DNA of 64,000 nt from Anaerolineae bacterium (lineage in GTDB: Bacteria > Chloroflexota > Anaerolineae > B4-G1), in assembly GCA_030612585.1 (NCBI GenBank), contig JAUWNP010000001.1, positions 19,450-83,449 on the forward strand, in the 5' to 3' direction. Of this stretch, positions 1 through 7,792 are shown in pieces (positions within the stretch are counted from its first letter, which is position 1; each line of letters begins with the position of its first letter). The notes beneath the pieces were generated by a model, which was given only the letters and a program-made list of their open reading frames with translations, had not been told where the DNA came from and searched no databases. The translations under genes were made by a program, and so were the position numbers.

Positions 1-260
1 GCGACGGCATCCACGTGGACGTCGGCTGCCAGTCCGGGGGGCAGCCGGAATCCTGCCGGGATGATCACGCGCATAACGCCGATATCGAGATAGCCTTTGC
101 CGCGCCACAATTTTAGCAGGCGGGGCGGGAATCCAAATCCAAATTCCTCGACCCGCACTCCCGCCAACTTGGCAAAGATGAAGTGGCCCAGTTCGTGAAT
201 CAGAATGATAGGCCCCAGCACGACGACCAGTGTGCCAACCAGCCATAATACAACGTTCAT
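1..260 (-). CDS. M50 family (site-2 protease/RseP-like) zinc metalloprotease, N-terminal part
   Basis: Only the first 86 or so residues lie in the window; the rest runs off the left edge. The protein starts MNVVLWLVGTLVVVLGPIIL, a hydrophobic first membrane segment, directly followed by HELGH, the HExxH zinc site characteristic of intramembrane M50 proteases, and then FAKLAGVRVEEFGFGFPPRL, which matches the usual region after the zinc site. Members cleave membrane-bound anti-sigma factors or signal-peptide remnants inside the bilayer. The ATG at 258-260 follows a leader with a good promoter at 367-395. The second metal ligand and any PDZ domain are outside the window, so the exact subfamily is open. 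Confidence 0.85.
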   Translation of the reverse strand, partial: MNVVLWLVGTLVVVLGPIILIHELGHFIFAKLAGVRVEEFGFGFPPRLLKLWRGKGYLDIGVMRVIIPAGFRLPPGLAADVHVDAV

Positions 261-290
261 CTAGTCTACTCTCCGTGTTCTCAATCAGAA

Positions 291-342
291 GCGGGCGCTT
301 GCGACGCCCGCCCTGCTTTTTGTGAGCCTGTGTTAGCAGGCG
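291..342 (-). other. Leader hairpins ahead of the M50 protease gene
   Basis: Two small inverted repeats lie in the presumed 5' leader: GCGGGCG/CGCCCGC with a 7-nt loop (about 292-312) and GCCTG/CAGGC with a 6-nt loop (327-342). Neither is followed by a clear T-tract in the direction of transcription, so they are not convincing terminators. They may affect mRNA stability. No small ORF with a good ribosome binding site was recognised here. Confidence 0.3.
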
Positions 343-366
343 TACCATCTTTACTCATCTCCTCAT

Positions 367-395
367 ATTATACCCTCAGCGGCCCAAACCTGCAA
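367..395 (-). promoter_or_regulatory. Sigma-70-type promoter for the M50 protease gene
   Basis: On the minus strand, TTGCAG (395-390) and TATAAT (372-367) are separated by 17 bp, close to consensus. The -35 box lies in the last codons of the upstream P-loop gene, so the protease can be transcribed separately. Confidence 0.55.
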
Positions 396-756
396 CATCA
401 GAGAGGAAAGCCAGTACCCTGTCCAGGACTTCTTGCGGCGTCAATCCGTTGGTGTGGATATAGAGATCCGCATGTTGCCGGGCGTGGTGTAGCCGCCGGG
501 TCAGTTCGGCCCACCAATCTGCTCCGGCGTCAGTGGGCCGGCGCTGGCAGGCGACTTCCCAGGAAACGTCCAGGTAGACGAGCAAATCGGGTTGGGTGAA
601 ACGTTGCCACATCGTGGGCACATAGGAGTGCTCCTGTGCCACCTCGCGGGCGTTGTGCCCGTGTGCCCGCAGCGTCCCCACGAGCAATGATTTGCCCGAG
701 GCACACGGGCCGACCACGCCAATCAGTGGGTGTCTCTCATGTTTGGCTTGTTTCAC
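376..756 (-). CDS. Small P-loop NTPase / nucleotide-kinase-like protein
   Basis: A protein of about 126 residues with a Walker A motif near the N-terminus (VGPCASGKSLL) and a kinase-like hydrophobic strand ending in Asp (DLLVYLDVSWEVACQRR), then an arginine-rich lid-like stretch. It resembles small AAA-17/adenylate-kinase-type P-loop proteins; the substrate is unknown. An open frame extends back to 945, but that part has no recognisable domain. The GTG at 756 is preferred because it overlaps the stop of the preceding small ORF (GTGA), as in translational coupling. The ribosome binding site is weak, so the start is uncertain. Confidence 0.6.
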   Translation of the reverse strand: MKQAKHERHPLIGVVGPCASGKSLLVGTLRAHGHNAREVAQEHSYVPTMWQRFTQPDLLVYLDVSWEVACQRRPTDAGADWWAELTRRLHHARQHADLYIHTNGLTPQEVLDRVLAFLSDVAGLGR

Positions 757-992
757 CGGCTTGACGTTTTCCCCCTGGAGAACAAGCGCGCCGTCCACGG
801 GCGGTGGCGCGGGCTGCTGGTCCTTCCCCGGGAAGGGCTGTGTTGCTCGCCGCTCATCTCGCGCAGGCGGGCCAGTGGTTCCAGCGAGGCTAAGGTGATT
901 AGGGAGACGCGAAACTGGCGTACCAGGACCCGAGTATCGCGCCACAGGGCTCGCAGGTAGTGGTGGAGATGGTGGGACTTCATCATGTGCAT
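753..992 (-). CDS. Short 79-aa ORF, N-terminus resembling a potassium-channel family cytoplasmic start
   Basis: This ORF starts at an ATG overlapping the stop of the upstream phosphatase gene (TGATG) and ends in a GTGA overlap with the P-loop gene, so it sits neatly within an operon. The first 40 residues (YLRALWRDTRVLVRQFR, then SLITLAS) resemble the cytoplasmic N-terminus of some two-pore ion-channel proteins. The second half is arginine- and serine-rich and shows no domain or membrane helix. It could be a truncated channel gene, a real small protein, or a chance ORF. Function unknown. Confidence 0.35.
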   Translation of the reverse strand: MHMMKSHHLHHYLRALWRDTRVLVRQFRVSLITLASLEPLARLREMSGEQHSPSRGRTSSPRHRPWTARLFSRGKTSSR

Positions 993-1696
993 CACAGGGG
1001 AAGCCTGACAGTCAGGCGGCGCACGCCATCGCCAATGTGATCTACGACGCGCAGCACGAGCACACTGACGTCGTCGCGCGGTCGGCCTTCGTCCAGTGCC
1101 AGCGCCTGCCCAAGCAGGCTATCGGCCAACTGATGGGCGCTTACGTCGCCCCCGGCTGTTAGTTCGCGCACAGCCGCCGGGACATCGAAGACACGGCTTG
1201 AGCGCGCCCCGGCCATCTCAAGGCCGTCCGTATAGACCACGACCATGGTCCCGGCGGTCAGTGGCAATTCTGTGACCTGTGGCTTGATACCGTGTCGCAC
1301 CCCCACCGGTTCCGACGGCGCATCGAGTAACTGTAGCCTGCTTTCGGGCGTTATGATGATGGTGGGGCAGTGGCTGTTGCGCGAAAGCACCAGTGTGTTG
1401 GAAGTCAGGTCTACCGAAAGGATGTTGAGCGTGGCTGAGACCTGGCCGCCTTTGTGGGTGTAAAGGTAGTCGTGGGCTGCACGGGCCGCTGCGCCATCGC
1501 GTACTCCCTCTGCCAGTTCAGAGATGGCCTTGCGGGCCACCAAGTTGCTGATAGCCTTGGCTGCTCGCCCGGAACGCTGTCCGTCCACCAACACGAAAGA
1601 GAAGCCACCGTGGGGGCGTTCGATCATTTCGAGCGTATCACCGCTCTCGCTAGTGGCCCATTTGCCCACCTTGGCGGCAGCGACCTCGATTTCCAT
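992..1696 (-). CDS. SpoIIE/PP2C-type protein serine phosphatase
   Basis: A stand-alone phosphatase domain of about 234 residues. It carries the metal-binding aspartates of the SpoIIE branch of PPM phosphatases: FVLVDGQRSG early, the central YTDGLEMAG, and RPRDDVSVLVLRV near the C-terminus. Such enzymes dephosphorylate anti-sigma-factor antagonists or Ser/Thr kinase substrates in the cytoplasm. No membrane segment or sensor domain is present. An ATG exists at 1708, but the one at 1696 is preferred because GGAG lies 6 nt upstream. The gene heads a likely operon with two small ORFs. No partner kinase or STAS protein is encoded nearby. Confidence 0.85.
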   Translation of the reverse strand: MEIEVAAAKVGKWATSESGDTLEMIERPHGGFSFVLVDGQRSGRAAKAISNLVARKAISELAEGVRDGAAARAAHDYLYTHKGGQVSATLNILSVDLTSNTLVLSRNSHCPTIIITPESRLQLLDAPSEPVGVRHGIKPQVTELPLTAGTMVVVYTDGLEMAGARSSRVFDVPAAVRELTAGGDVSAHQLADSLLGQALALDEGRPRDDVSVLVLRVVDHIGDGVRRLTVRLPL

Positions 1697-1766
1697 GTTT
1701 GTCTCCATCCTTCGATTATATCAAACCAGAAGCCGTGATGCGTGATGCATGGAACATAATACTTGT

Positions 1767-1869
1767 CAGACCTGACAGGTTTTTACCCAAGACTTGCTAT
1801 TCAATACAGTTGCCGAGTGACAAATGGGGCCTCAAGTGACGAAATTCGTGGAAACCTGTCAGGTCTTGA
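1767..1869. repeat. Inverted pair of ACCTGWCAGGT palindromes
   Basis: Two copies of an 11-nt palindromic core, ACCTGACAGGT (about 1773-1783) and ACCTGTCAGGT (about 1854-1864), lie in opposite orientation in the 343-bp gap between two divergent genes. Similarity extends outward (CAGACCTGACAGGTTT against AAACCTGTCAGGTCTTG). They could be the ends of a small non-coding element or a pair of operator sites. No gene was seen between them. Confidence 0.55.
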
Positions 1870-1963
1870 CGCCAAAACGGGAATTACTGATGCGTTGCCC
1901 ACGTCTCGTACCGGAAGCACTTTCTCAGGCGTATTATACTCGTCTTGGCGAAGTGAGCAAAGT

Positions 1964-1991
1964 TTGAATTATTCCGGCAGTGTGCTATAAT
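1964..1991 (+). promoter_or_regulatory. Promoter of the large sensor kinase gene
   Basis: TTGAAT (1964-1969) and TATAAT (1986-1991) are 16 bp apart. The -10 box overlaps the most upstream possible start codon of the kinase ORF (1980), which argues for the downstream ATG at 2040. Confidence 0.6.
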
Positions 1992-2039
1992 CTCTCAGAA
2001 TTAAAGGCTCTCTCTTACCTGGGAGTATGGAGCATCCTT

Positions 2040-5000
2040 ATGAGTTTTGACGTCTGGAGGCCCTGGGTCAGGCTAACATTCCTTCAACCTGAGATCTGGG
2101 AATACTTCCTTCTGGCGCTCTACGTGCTGGTAGCATTTTTGCTTCTCGTGCGTTCCCGACGGGATTTTGGAAGGTTGGGTTGGCGTCGTCTTCCCCTGTT
2201 TCTGGGCTTGTTGGCGGCATCTCTGCTCGTCAACAATTTGCTGGTGCTGAGTTTCTCTCTGCCCCGGCTGCTACCACCCCCAAATGTTCCCACCGAACCT
2301 GCCAGTCCATTTGCGCCGTTGTTGGGGGCGCTACCGGTCATTGTTGCTGGGGCCTGGCTGGGCGCAGGGCCAGCATTGTTGGTCGGATTGGTCGGCGGAA
2401 TCTTGCGTGTCGGGATGACAGTTGGCGGTATCACTGATCCTTTTCATTTTGCCTTCTTTGGTTTTCTGGTCGGATTCTTTCTGCGCCAGGATTATCGAGA
2501 CCGCCCGTCGCTCGTCGCGCGCCAGCCTGTCATCGCTGGGCCACTGGCGACTTTCTTTGCATCCCCGTTGCTGCTGCTGTCGGTGTTCGCTCATACGGCT
2601 GATTCGGGCTTGGCGGGGCTCGATTATGCCGTGACGTTGACGCAGGCTAATCTTGGCCTCGCGCTGCTCGAGAGTCTCGTGGCAGCACTCGTTATACAGG
2701 GGGTCTACCTGGTCTCTCCGCGCCTGCGCCCTGTCCATGTAGCGCGTCAACCCCCTCCCTACAGCCGCACCTTGGGGCGCAGGCTGCTTTTCCTATTCGT
2801 CCCTCTGATATTGGCCATGACTGCCGTGCTTGTCTACGCGGTGACGGCAACAACTCTCCGCGTGGCGACTCTGGAGGTGGTGGACGAGATGGCGCGGGAT
2901 ACCAACAGTGCCGTTGAGGGCATTCCCTACTTCATCCAAACAGGGTTGGGTTTGCTGGCAGAGTTCGCTAACAATGAGATATTGTGGCACGGCGACCCGA
3001 GTACGCTGGAGGTGCATCTGCGTGGCGACCTGCGAAGCGTGGCTTTCTTCGACCAGTTGATATTGTTTGATTCGACCAAACAGAGATTGGCGATATATCC
3101 GCCAGCGCCGATCGGCGACCAGGAATTGACGTCAGAGGAGGAAATGCTTTTGCAGCGCGTGGCCGAGAGCGGGGCGACGCAGATCAGTTCCGTGCATCAC
3201 TCACGGCGAGACAAAGTCATCCTTTCATTCCTGTCGCCGGTGGAGGATGAGGAGACAGGCGAGCGTTTTGGAGTGTTGCTTGGACGCACCCGGCTTGATG
3301 TCAATCCGCTGATACGTCGTGTACTGGAGAGTCTGCAATGGACGCGTGCGCGTGGAGAGGGGTTTGTGGTGGATTCAGAAGGGCGCATCGTTGCCCATTC
3401 CAATCCTGACATGCTGCTCGCTGAATGGCACGTAGACGAGGAATGTCCCCGCATCACCACCGTGCTGCGTGGTTGGGCTTACGAAAGTCGCAATCCAATG
3501 GACAACACGCGCCAGTTGGTCTATTACTTGCCGGCTGAAGGGTACCCGTGGGCAGTGGTGATCCGCCTGCCCTACGAGGTCGTGCTGGAGCAGGCTACCC
3601 AGGTTGCCACTCCTCTGCTTATCCTCCAAATCCTGCTAGGGGGTGGGCTGGTGATCGTTATTCCGCTGGTCACCGGTTGGCTGACCCGACCACTCAAGCA
3701 GTTGGCCGCTGCTGCCGACTGCATCGCCGAGGGGGATCTCACACGGCCGGTGGAGGTGCCTGGCAGCGACGAGGTGGCCCGGGTGGGAGATGCATTTGAA
3801 GGTATGCGCGTGCGACTAAAAGATCGGCTGGAAGACCTTTCGTTGCTGCTCCAGGTCAGTCAGGCAGTTTCGGCGACGCTGGAATTGCCTGAGGGTGTGC
3901 CGTTCATCCTCGAAGGAGTACTGAAGGCGACACGTGCACAGGTGGCTCGCATCATCCTCCTTTCGGCTGGCGGCGATCCACAGATGGTGATGGCGCGAGG
4001 GGAGCCACGCGAGGGGTTAGGGGCACTCGACCGTGCGCTGGCCACGGCGGCCAGGGAACTGGAGCAGCCCATGGTCGTGGAAAATCTGGCCCGGGCCAAG
4101 ACACTGGCTGAGCCCGAGGCGCTGAGCGGACCGATCAAGGCCGCCATCGCGCTGCCCGTGTGCACTAAAGATCGGGTGCCTGCTGTGATGTGGGTGGGGT
4201 ACGGTGAGGTCCGCCGGTTCGATGCCTCAGAGATTGACCTGCTCTCGACACTGGCCAGCCAGACGGCGGTGCTGGTGGAGAAAGCTCGCCTGTTCCAGGC
4301 TGCGGAGGGTGGGCGGCGGCGACTGGCGGCAATCCTGGCCAGCACCACCGACGCCGTTCTGGTCACCGACCGCGATGACCGTATTCTGCTGGTCAATCCG
4401 GCTGCTGAGCGGGCGTTTGGTATGGCAGCCGATGCGGTCGTGGGCCAGAAGATCAACCAGACTGAGTTGGCACCTGTGTTGGTGCAGGTCTTTGAGGAGC
4501 CGTTGCCTCTGAGCGAAGCGTTGACTGAGGAGGTTCCTCTGCCCGATGGCCGGACATTATACGCCAGCGTTTCGACCATCTTGAGTGCCGATGGTGAACG
4601 GATTGGCCGTGTGGCCGTGATGCGCGACATCACTCGCTTCAAGGAACTAGACGAGATGAAGTCTGAGTTCGTAGCGACGGTCTCGCATGACTTGCGCTCG
4701 CCGCTGACGTTTATCCGTGGTTATGCGACCATGCTCCCGATGGTGGGCGAGTTCAACGACACGCAGCATGAGTACATCGAGAAGATCCTGGACGGCGTTG
4801 GGCGGATGAGTGGACTGATTGACGATCTGCTCGATTTGGGACGCATTGAGGCCGGCGTGGGACTTGAGCGCAAACCGTGCCACCTGGGGGCGATTCTGGT
4901 CGAAGCGGTGGACGGCATGCGAGCCCGGGCTGCTGCTGAGGGACTCACCTTGCGGCTGGAACCGGCCGCAAGCGTGACAGTGGTCGCGGGCGACGCTGCG

Positions 5001-5327
5001 TTGCTGCGCCAGGCGGTCGCTAATCTGGTGGATAATGCTGTCAAGTACACACCCAGCGGCGGCATTGTGACGGTGGGATTGTCTGTGCGCGACGAGCAGG
5101 CGGTGATCCGCGTCGCCGACACGGGTATTGGCATTGCCCCAGACGATCATGTGCGCCTGTTCGAGAAATTCTACCGCATCAGACGGCGTGACACGATGGG
5201 TATACCGGGGACTGGTCTGGGGCTGGCAATCGTCAAGTCTATCGTCGAACGGCACGGCGGAAAGGTGTGGGTAGATAGCGAACTAGACAAAGGGAGCACG
5301 TTCTACGTTAGTCTGCCTCTGGGTTAG
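2040..5327 (+). CDS. Membrane sensor histidine kinase (LytS-like TM, extracytoplasmic sensor, HAMP, GAF, PAS, HisKA, HATPase)
   Basis: A kinase of 1095 residues with many domains. The first 230 residues are a bundle of hydrophobic helices rich in Gly/Pro resembling the 5TM LytS/YhcK type. A further TM near 245-265 leads into an extracytoplasmic, Cache-like segment to about residue 515, closed by another TM. HAMP starts near 547 (LTRPLKQLAAAADCIAEGDL), followed by a GAF-like region, a PAS domain (TTDAVLVTDRDDRILLVNPA) and HisKA with the phospho-acceptor in VATVSHDLRSPL near 882. HATPase_c shows NLVDNAVKYTP, DTGIGIAP and GTGLGLAIVKS. The ATG at 2040 has GGAG 7 nt upstream. There is no adjacent response regulator, so this is an orphan kinase. 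Confidence 0.92.
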   Translation: MSFDVWRPWVRLTFLQPEIWEYFLLALYVLVAFLLLVRSRRDFGRLGWRRLPLFLGLLAASLLVNNLLVLSFSLPRLLPPPNVPTEPASPFAPLLGALPVIVAGAWLGAGPALLVGLVGGILRVGMTVGGITDPFHFAFFGFLVGFFLRQDYRDRPSLVARQPVIAGPLATFFASPLLLLSVFAHTADSGLAGLDYAVTLTQANLGLALLESLVAALVIQGVYLVSPRLRPVHVARQPPPYSRTLGRRLLFLFVPLILAMTAVLVYAVTATTLRVATLEVVDEMARDTNSAVEGIPYFIQTGLGLLAEFANNEILWHGDPSTLEVHLRGDLRSVAFFDQLILFDSTKQRLAIYPPAPIGDQELTSEEEMLLQRVAESGATQISSVHHSRRDKVILSFLSPVEDEETGERFGVLLGRTRLDVNPLIRRVLESLQWTRARGEGFVVDSEGRIVAHSNPDMLLAEWHVDEECPRITTVLRGWAYESRNPMDNTRQLVYYLPAEGYPWAVVIRLPYEVVLEQATQVATPLLILQILLGGGLVIVIPLVTGWLTRPLKQLAAAADCIAEGDLTRPVEVPGSDEVARVGDAFEGMRVRLKDRLEDLSLLLQVSQAVSATLELPEGVPFILEGVLKATRAQVARIILLSAGGDPQMVMARGEPREGLGALDRALATAARELEQPMVVENLARAKTLAEPEALSGPIKAAIALPVCTKDRVPAVMWVGYGEVRRFDASEIDLLSTLASQTAVLVEKARLFQAAEGGRRRLAAILASTTDAVLVTDRDDRILLVNPAAERAFGMAADAVVGQKINQTELAPVLVQVFEEPLPLSEALTEEVPLPDGRTLYASVSTILSADGERIGRVAVMRDITRFKELDEMKSEFVATVSHDLRSPLTFIRGYATMLPMVGEFNDTQHEYIEKILDGVGRMSGLIDDLLDLGRIEAGVGLERKPCHLGAILVEAVDGMRARAAAEGLTLRLEPAASVTVVAGDAALLRQAVANLVDNAVKYTPSGGIVTVGLSVRDEQAVIRVADTGIGIAPDDHVRLFEKFYRIRRRDTMGIPGTGLGLAIVKSIVERHGGKVWVDSELDKGSTFYVSLPLG

Positions 5328-5375
5328 GTAGAGTCTCCGGGGGCGGAAGTTGCGCAGTAGGCAACGAGGTGCTGC

Positions 5376-6476
5376 ATGGCATTGCAGATTGGAATAGTAG
5401 GCTTGCCTAATGTGGGCAAGTCAACTCTCTTTAACGGTCTCACGCGGGCCAAGGCTGCTGTGGCAGCCTATCCTTTCACCACAATTGATCCCAATCGCGG
5501 CGTCGCAGTGGTGCCCGATCCACGCCTGGAGGTGTTGGCGGCGATGGTCGGGCCGGAACGAGTGACCCCGGCAACGGTCGAGTTCGTGGATATCGCGGGC
5601 CTGGTACGCGGTGCTCATCGGGGCGAGGGGCTGGGCAACCAATTCCTGGGCCACATCCGCGACGTGGACGCTATCGCTCTGGTCTGTCGCTGCTTTTCCA
5701 ACCCCGACGTGGCGCACATAGATGGATCGGTGAATCCGCTACGTGACCTGGAGGCGCTTGCCCTGGAACTGATTCTGGCTGATTTGGAGGTAGTGGAGCG
5801 ACGGCTGGACAAGGTGCGCTCGGCGGCTAAGGCCAGGCCGCGGGATTTCGCCGCAGAGTTGGAGATGGTGGGGGAGTTGCGCGCGCGCCTGCAGTCCGGC
5901 GATCGAGCCGCTGCCTGGGCGGCAGGCGGGGTGACTGAGGTGGCGTTGGCACGAGAGATGTGCCTGCTCACCGCCAAGAAGCGCGTCTACGTGGCCAACG
6001 TCGGCGAGGAGAATCTGCCCGGTGGCGGTCCGTTGACCGAAGATGTCGCTTGTGTGGCGGAAGAGGAGGGGGTCCCTTGTCTCGTCCTCTGTGCCCAACT
6101 GGAGGCTGACTTGAGTGAGTGGCCACCCGACGAGGCCGCTGCTTACCGGGCAGACGTGGGGTTGGAGCGCTCCGGGTTGGAGGCGCTGGCCCAGGCGGGC
6201 TACGAGGTGCTTGATCTGGTCACATTTTTCACCATCACGGGTGGTCGAGAAGTGCGCGCCTGGGCGATACAGCGCGATACCAAAGCGTCCCGGGCAGCCG
6301 GCAAAGTCCACAGCCAGATGGAGCGTGGTTTCATCTGTGCCGAGGTGGTGAGTTTTGAGCAACTGGTGGAGGCGGGGAACTGGCGTGCGGTGCGGAAGCA
6401 AGGGGGCTTGCGTTTTGAGGGCCGTGACTACGAAATCCAGGACGGCGACGTGTGCCTGTTCCGCTTCAGCCCGTGA
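5376..6476 (+). CDS. ychF: Redox-regulated ATPase YchF (Obg-related GTPase family)
   Basis: A 366-residue protein of typical YchF length. It begins with the G1 motif GIVGLPNVGKSTLFNGLT, then the switch region AYPFTTIDPN and G3 DIAGLVRGAHRGEGLGNQFL. The C-terminal TGS domain shows the family signature FFTITGGREVRAWAI and ends with a hydrophobic strand rich in Phe. YchF binds ATP better than GTP and associates with ribosomes, acting in stress and translation. It lies 48 bp after the sensor kinase on the same strand, probably by chance rather than functional linkage. Confidence 0.96.
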   Translation: MALQIGIVGLPNVGKSTLFNGLTRAKAAVAAYPFTTIDPNRGVAVVPDPRLEVLAAMVGPERVTPATVEFVDIAGLVRGAHRGEGLGNQFLGHIRDVDAIALVCRCFSNPDVAHIDGSVNPLRDLEALALELILADLEVVERRLDKVRSAAKARPRDFAAELEMVGELRARLQSGDRAAAWAAGGVTEVALAREMCLLTAKKRVYVANVGEENLPGGGPLTEDVACVAEEEGVPCLVLCAQLEADLSEWPPDEAAAYRADVGLERSGLEALAQAGYEVLDLVTFFTITGGREVRAWAIQRDTKASRAAGKVHSQMERGFICAEVVSFEQLVEAGNWRAVRKQGGLRFEGRDYEIQDGDVCLFRFSP

Positions 6477-6513
6477 GTGGGAGGTGGGCTAATGGGAAAG
6501 CAGTGTCCGCGTC

Positions 6514-6542
6514 TTGCCAAATTCACGTCTTTGTGTTATCAT
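6514..6542 (+). promoter_or_regulatory. Promoter of the rpsF-ssb-rpsR operon
   Basis: TTGCCA (6514-6519) and TATCAT (6537-6542) are separated by exactly 17 bp, about 90 bp ahead of rpsF. Confidence 0.55.
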
Positions 6543-6547
6543 AGCGC

Positions 6548-6616
6548 CCGTTGCGTGCCTATAGGTGGGCTTTCCGCTCCCGGCTTTAGGTCCGGGGGCA
6601 ATCCCGTGGAAAGGAG
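6548..6616 (+). promoter_or_regulatory. Structured rpsF leader, possible S6:S18 autoregulatory element
   Basis: Between the promoter and the strong AAAGGAGG ribosome binding site lies a GC-rich leader that can fold into a stem around CTCCCGG...CCGGGGG and contains CCG trinucleotides near its loops. In many bacteria the leader of rpsF binds the S6:S18 protein complex through a structure with a CCG in a bulge, giving feedback control of the operon. Position and composition fit, but the fold was only judged by eye. Confidence 0.4.
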
Positions 6617-6628
6617 GTATACCATCCA

Positions 6629-6949
6629 GTGCGCAGTTATGAGTTAGTCTTTATCGTTCACCCGGAAGTGGACGAAGATGGCCTGACCGCCGTTACTGAG
6701 AAAGTCGAAGGTCTGATTAAACGCAATGACGGCAAGGTCACGCGAATCGAGCCCTGGGGGTCGCGTCGGCTGGCCTATCCCATTCAGAAACAGTGGGAAG
6801 GCCAGTATGTGTTGATGCGGCTTGAACTGGAATCCCAGGGTGTGACTGGGTTGGAGCACGATCTTGGGCTGACCGAGCAGATCATGCGTCACCTGGTCGT
6901 GCGTGTTGAAGAGGACGCCAAGCCGCCTGGGGAGGCAGTGGCTGTGTGA
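6629..6949 (+). CDS. rpsF: Small ribosomal subunit protein bS6
   Basis: A 106-residue bS6 starting RSYELVFIVHPEVDEDGL, with the typical later segments WGSRRLAYPIQKQWEGQYVLMRLEL and RHLVVRVEE. It binds 16S rRNA together with bS18 in the platform of the 30S subunit. The start is GTG at 6629, supported by AAAGGAGG 9-10 nt upstream; no ATG in this frame gives the full N-terminal strand. It is first in a three-gene operon with ssb and rpsR, a widely conserved order. Confidence 0.96.
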   Translation: MRSYELVFIVHPEVDEDGLTAVTEKVEGLIKRNDGKVTRIEPWGSRRLAYPIQKQWEGQYVLMRLELESQGVTGLEHDLGLTEQIMRHLVVRVEEDAKPPGEAVAV

Positions 6950-6979
6950 TGCGGGTAGGTTGTGGGGAGTGAGAGCGCT

Positions 6980-7375
6980 ATGGCAAGGGGCTTGAACAAG
7001 GTGATGGTCATTGGTAGCGTAGGGCGTGACCCTGAGATGCGTTACACGCCCAGCGGACGGCCAGTGACTTCGTTCAGTGTCGCTACCACTCGCAGTTGGA
7101 CAAACTCGGAAGGCGAGCGCCGCGAGGAAACAGAATGGTTCAACGTTGTGGCGTGGGGTAATCTGGCCGAGATTTGCAAGCAACATCTTCGTAAGGGACG
7201 GCAGGTATACATCGAAGGGCGCTTGCAGACGCGAAGTTGGGAGGATCAGGGAGGGCGGAAACGCTTCTGTACCGAGTTGGTTGCCAACGAAATGATCTTG
7301 TTGGGTAGCCGTCACGGTACTTCCTCGGAGACGGTGGAATCCGATGCTAAAGGGGAGGAGGCGTTCCCCTTCTAG
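6980..7375 (+). CDS. ssb: Single-stranded DNA-binding protein
   Basis: A protein of 131 residues with an OB fold: [20 protein letters not shown], then [30 protein letters not shown] and [15 protein letters not shown]. The C-terminus ends in an acidic stretch followed by EEAFPF, the short tail through which SSB recruits replication and repair partners; the linker is unusually short. An in-frame upstream start at 6962 exists, but the ATG at 6980 matches the family and follows a GGGGAG sequence. The gene lies between rpsF and rpsR as in many bacteria. Confidence 0.96.
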   Translation: MARGLNKVMVIGSVGRDPEMRYTPSGRPVTSFSVATTRSWTNSEGERREETEWFNVVAWGNLAEICKQHLRKGRQVYIEGRLQTRSWEDQGGRKRFCTELVANEMILLGSRHGTSSETVESDAKGEEAFPF

Positions 7376-7448
7376 TAATTGTACCAAGTGCACGTATTCC
7401 GTGGATTTTAAGTGTGCCTGATACAGACACGGCAGGGAGGTTGAAACA

Positions 7449-7733
7449 TTGGCGGAACAAGGGAGGCGTGGGCGTACGGGGGGCCAACGGCGCGGTAAAC
7501 GTCGGTTCACGAGGCGTCGTAAAGATTGCATTTTCTGCAAGGGGAAGGCCACCGACATTGATTACAAGCGGACGAATGTGCTGCGGAGCTTTCTGACCGA
7601 CCGCGGGAAGATCCGACCACGACGGCAGACGGGAACGTGCGCCAAGCATCAACGTCAATTGTCGTTGGCGATTAAGCGTGCTCGTCATCTGGCGTTGTTG
7701 CCGTTCGTGATAGATCCTGCTCGTACTCGCTAA
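7449..7733 (+). CDS. rpsR: Small ribosomal subunit protein bS18
   Basis: A 94-residue bS18 with an Arg-rich N-terminus, the Cys pair region [20 protein letters not shown], then [20 protein letters not shown] and [18 protein letters not shown]. The CxxC and a further Cys suggest a zinc-binding (C+) form. It partners with bS6 in the 30S platform. The start is TTG at 7449, chosen because GGGAGG lies 8 nt upstream and the N-terminus matches; no better ATG exists. It is the last gene of the rpsF-ssb-rpsR operon. Confidence 0.95.
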   Translation: MAEQGRRGRTGGQRRGKRRFTRRRKDCIFCKGKATDIDYKRTNVLRSFLTDRGKIRPRRQTGTCAKHQRQLSLAIKRARHLALLPFVIDPARTR

Positions 7734-7792
7734 GTGAGTGGTCGGCAGTTGGCTGTTAGCGGTTGTCAGTTAGCGGCTATGTGAGAGGTGGG

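Noticed and set aside
291..342. Leader hairpins as a riboswitch or terminator
   Set aside because: Too short, no conserved motif and no T-tract; kept only as low-confidence hairpins.
6644..7558. Minus-strand frame of 304 codons across rpsF-ssb
   Set aside because: Antisense of well-supported ribosomal and SSB genes, with no recognisable domain.
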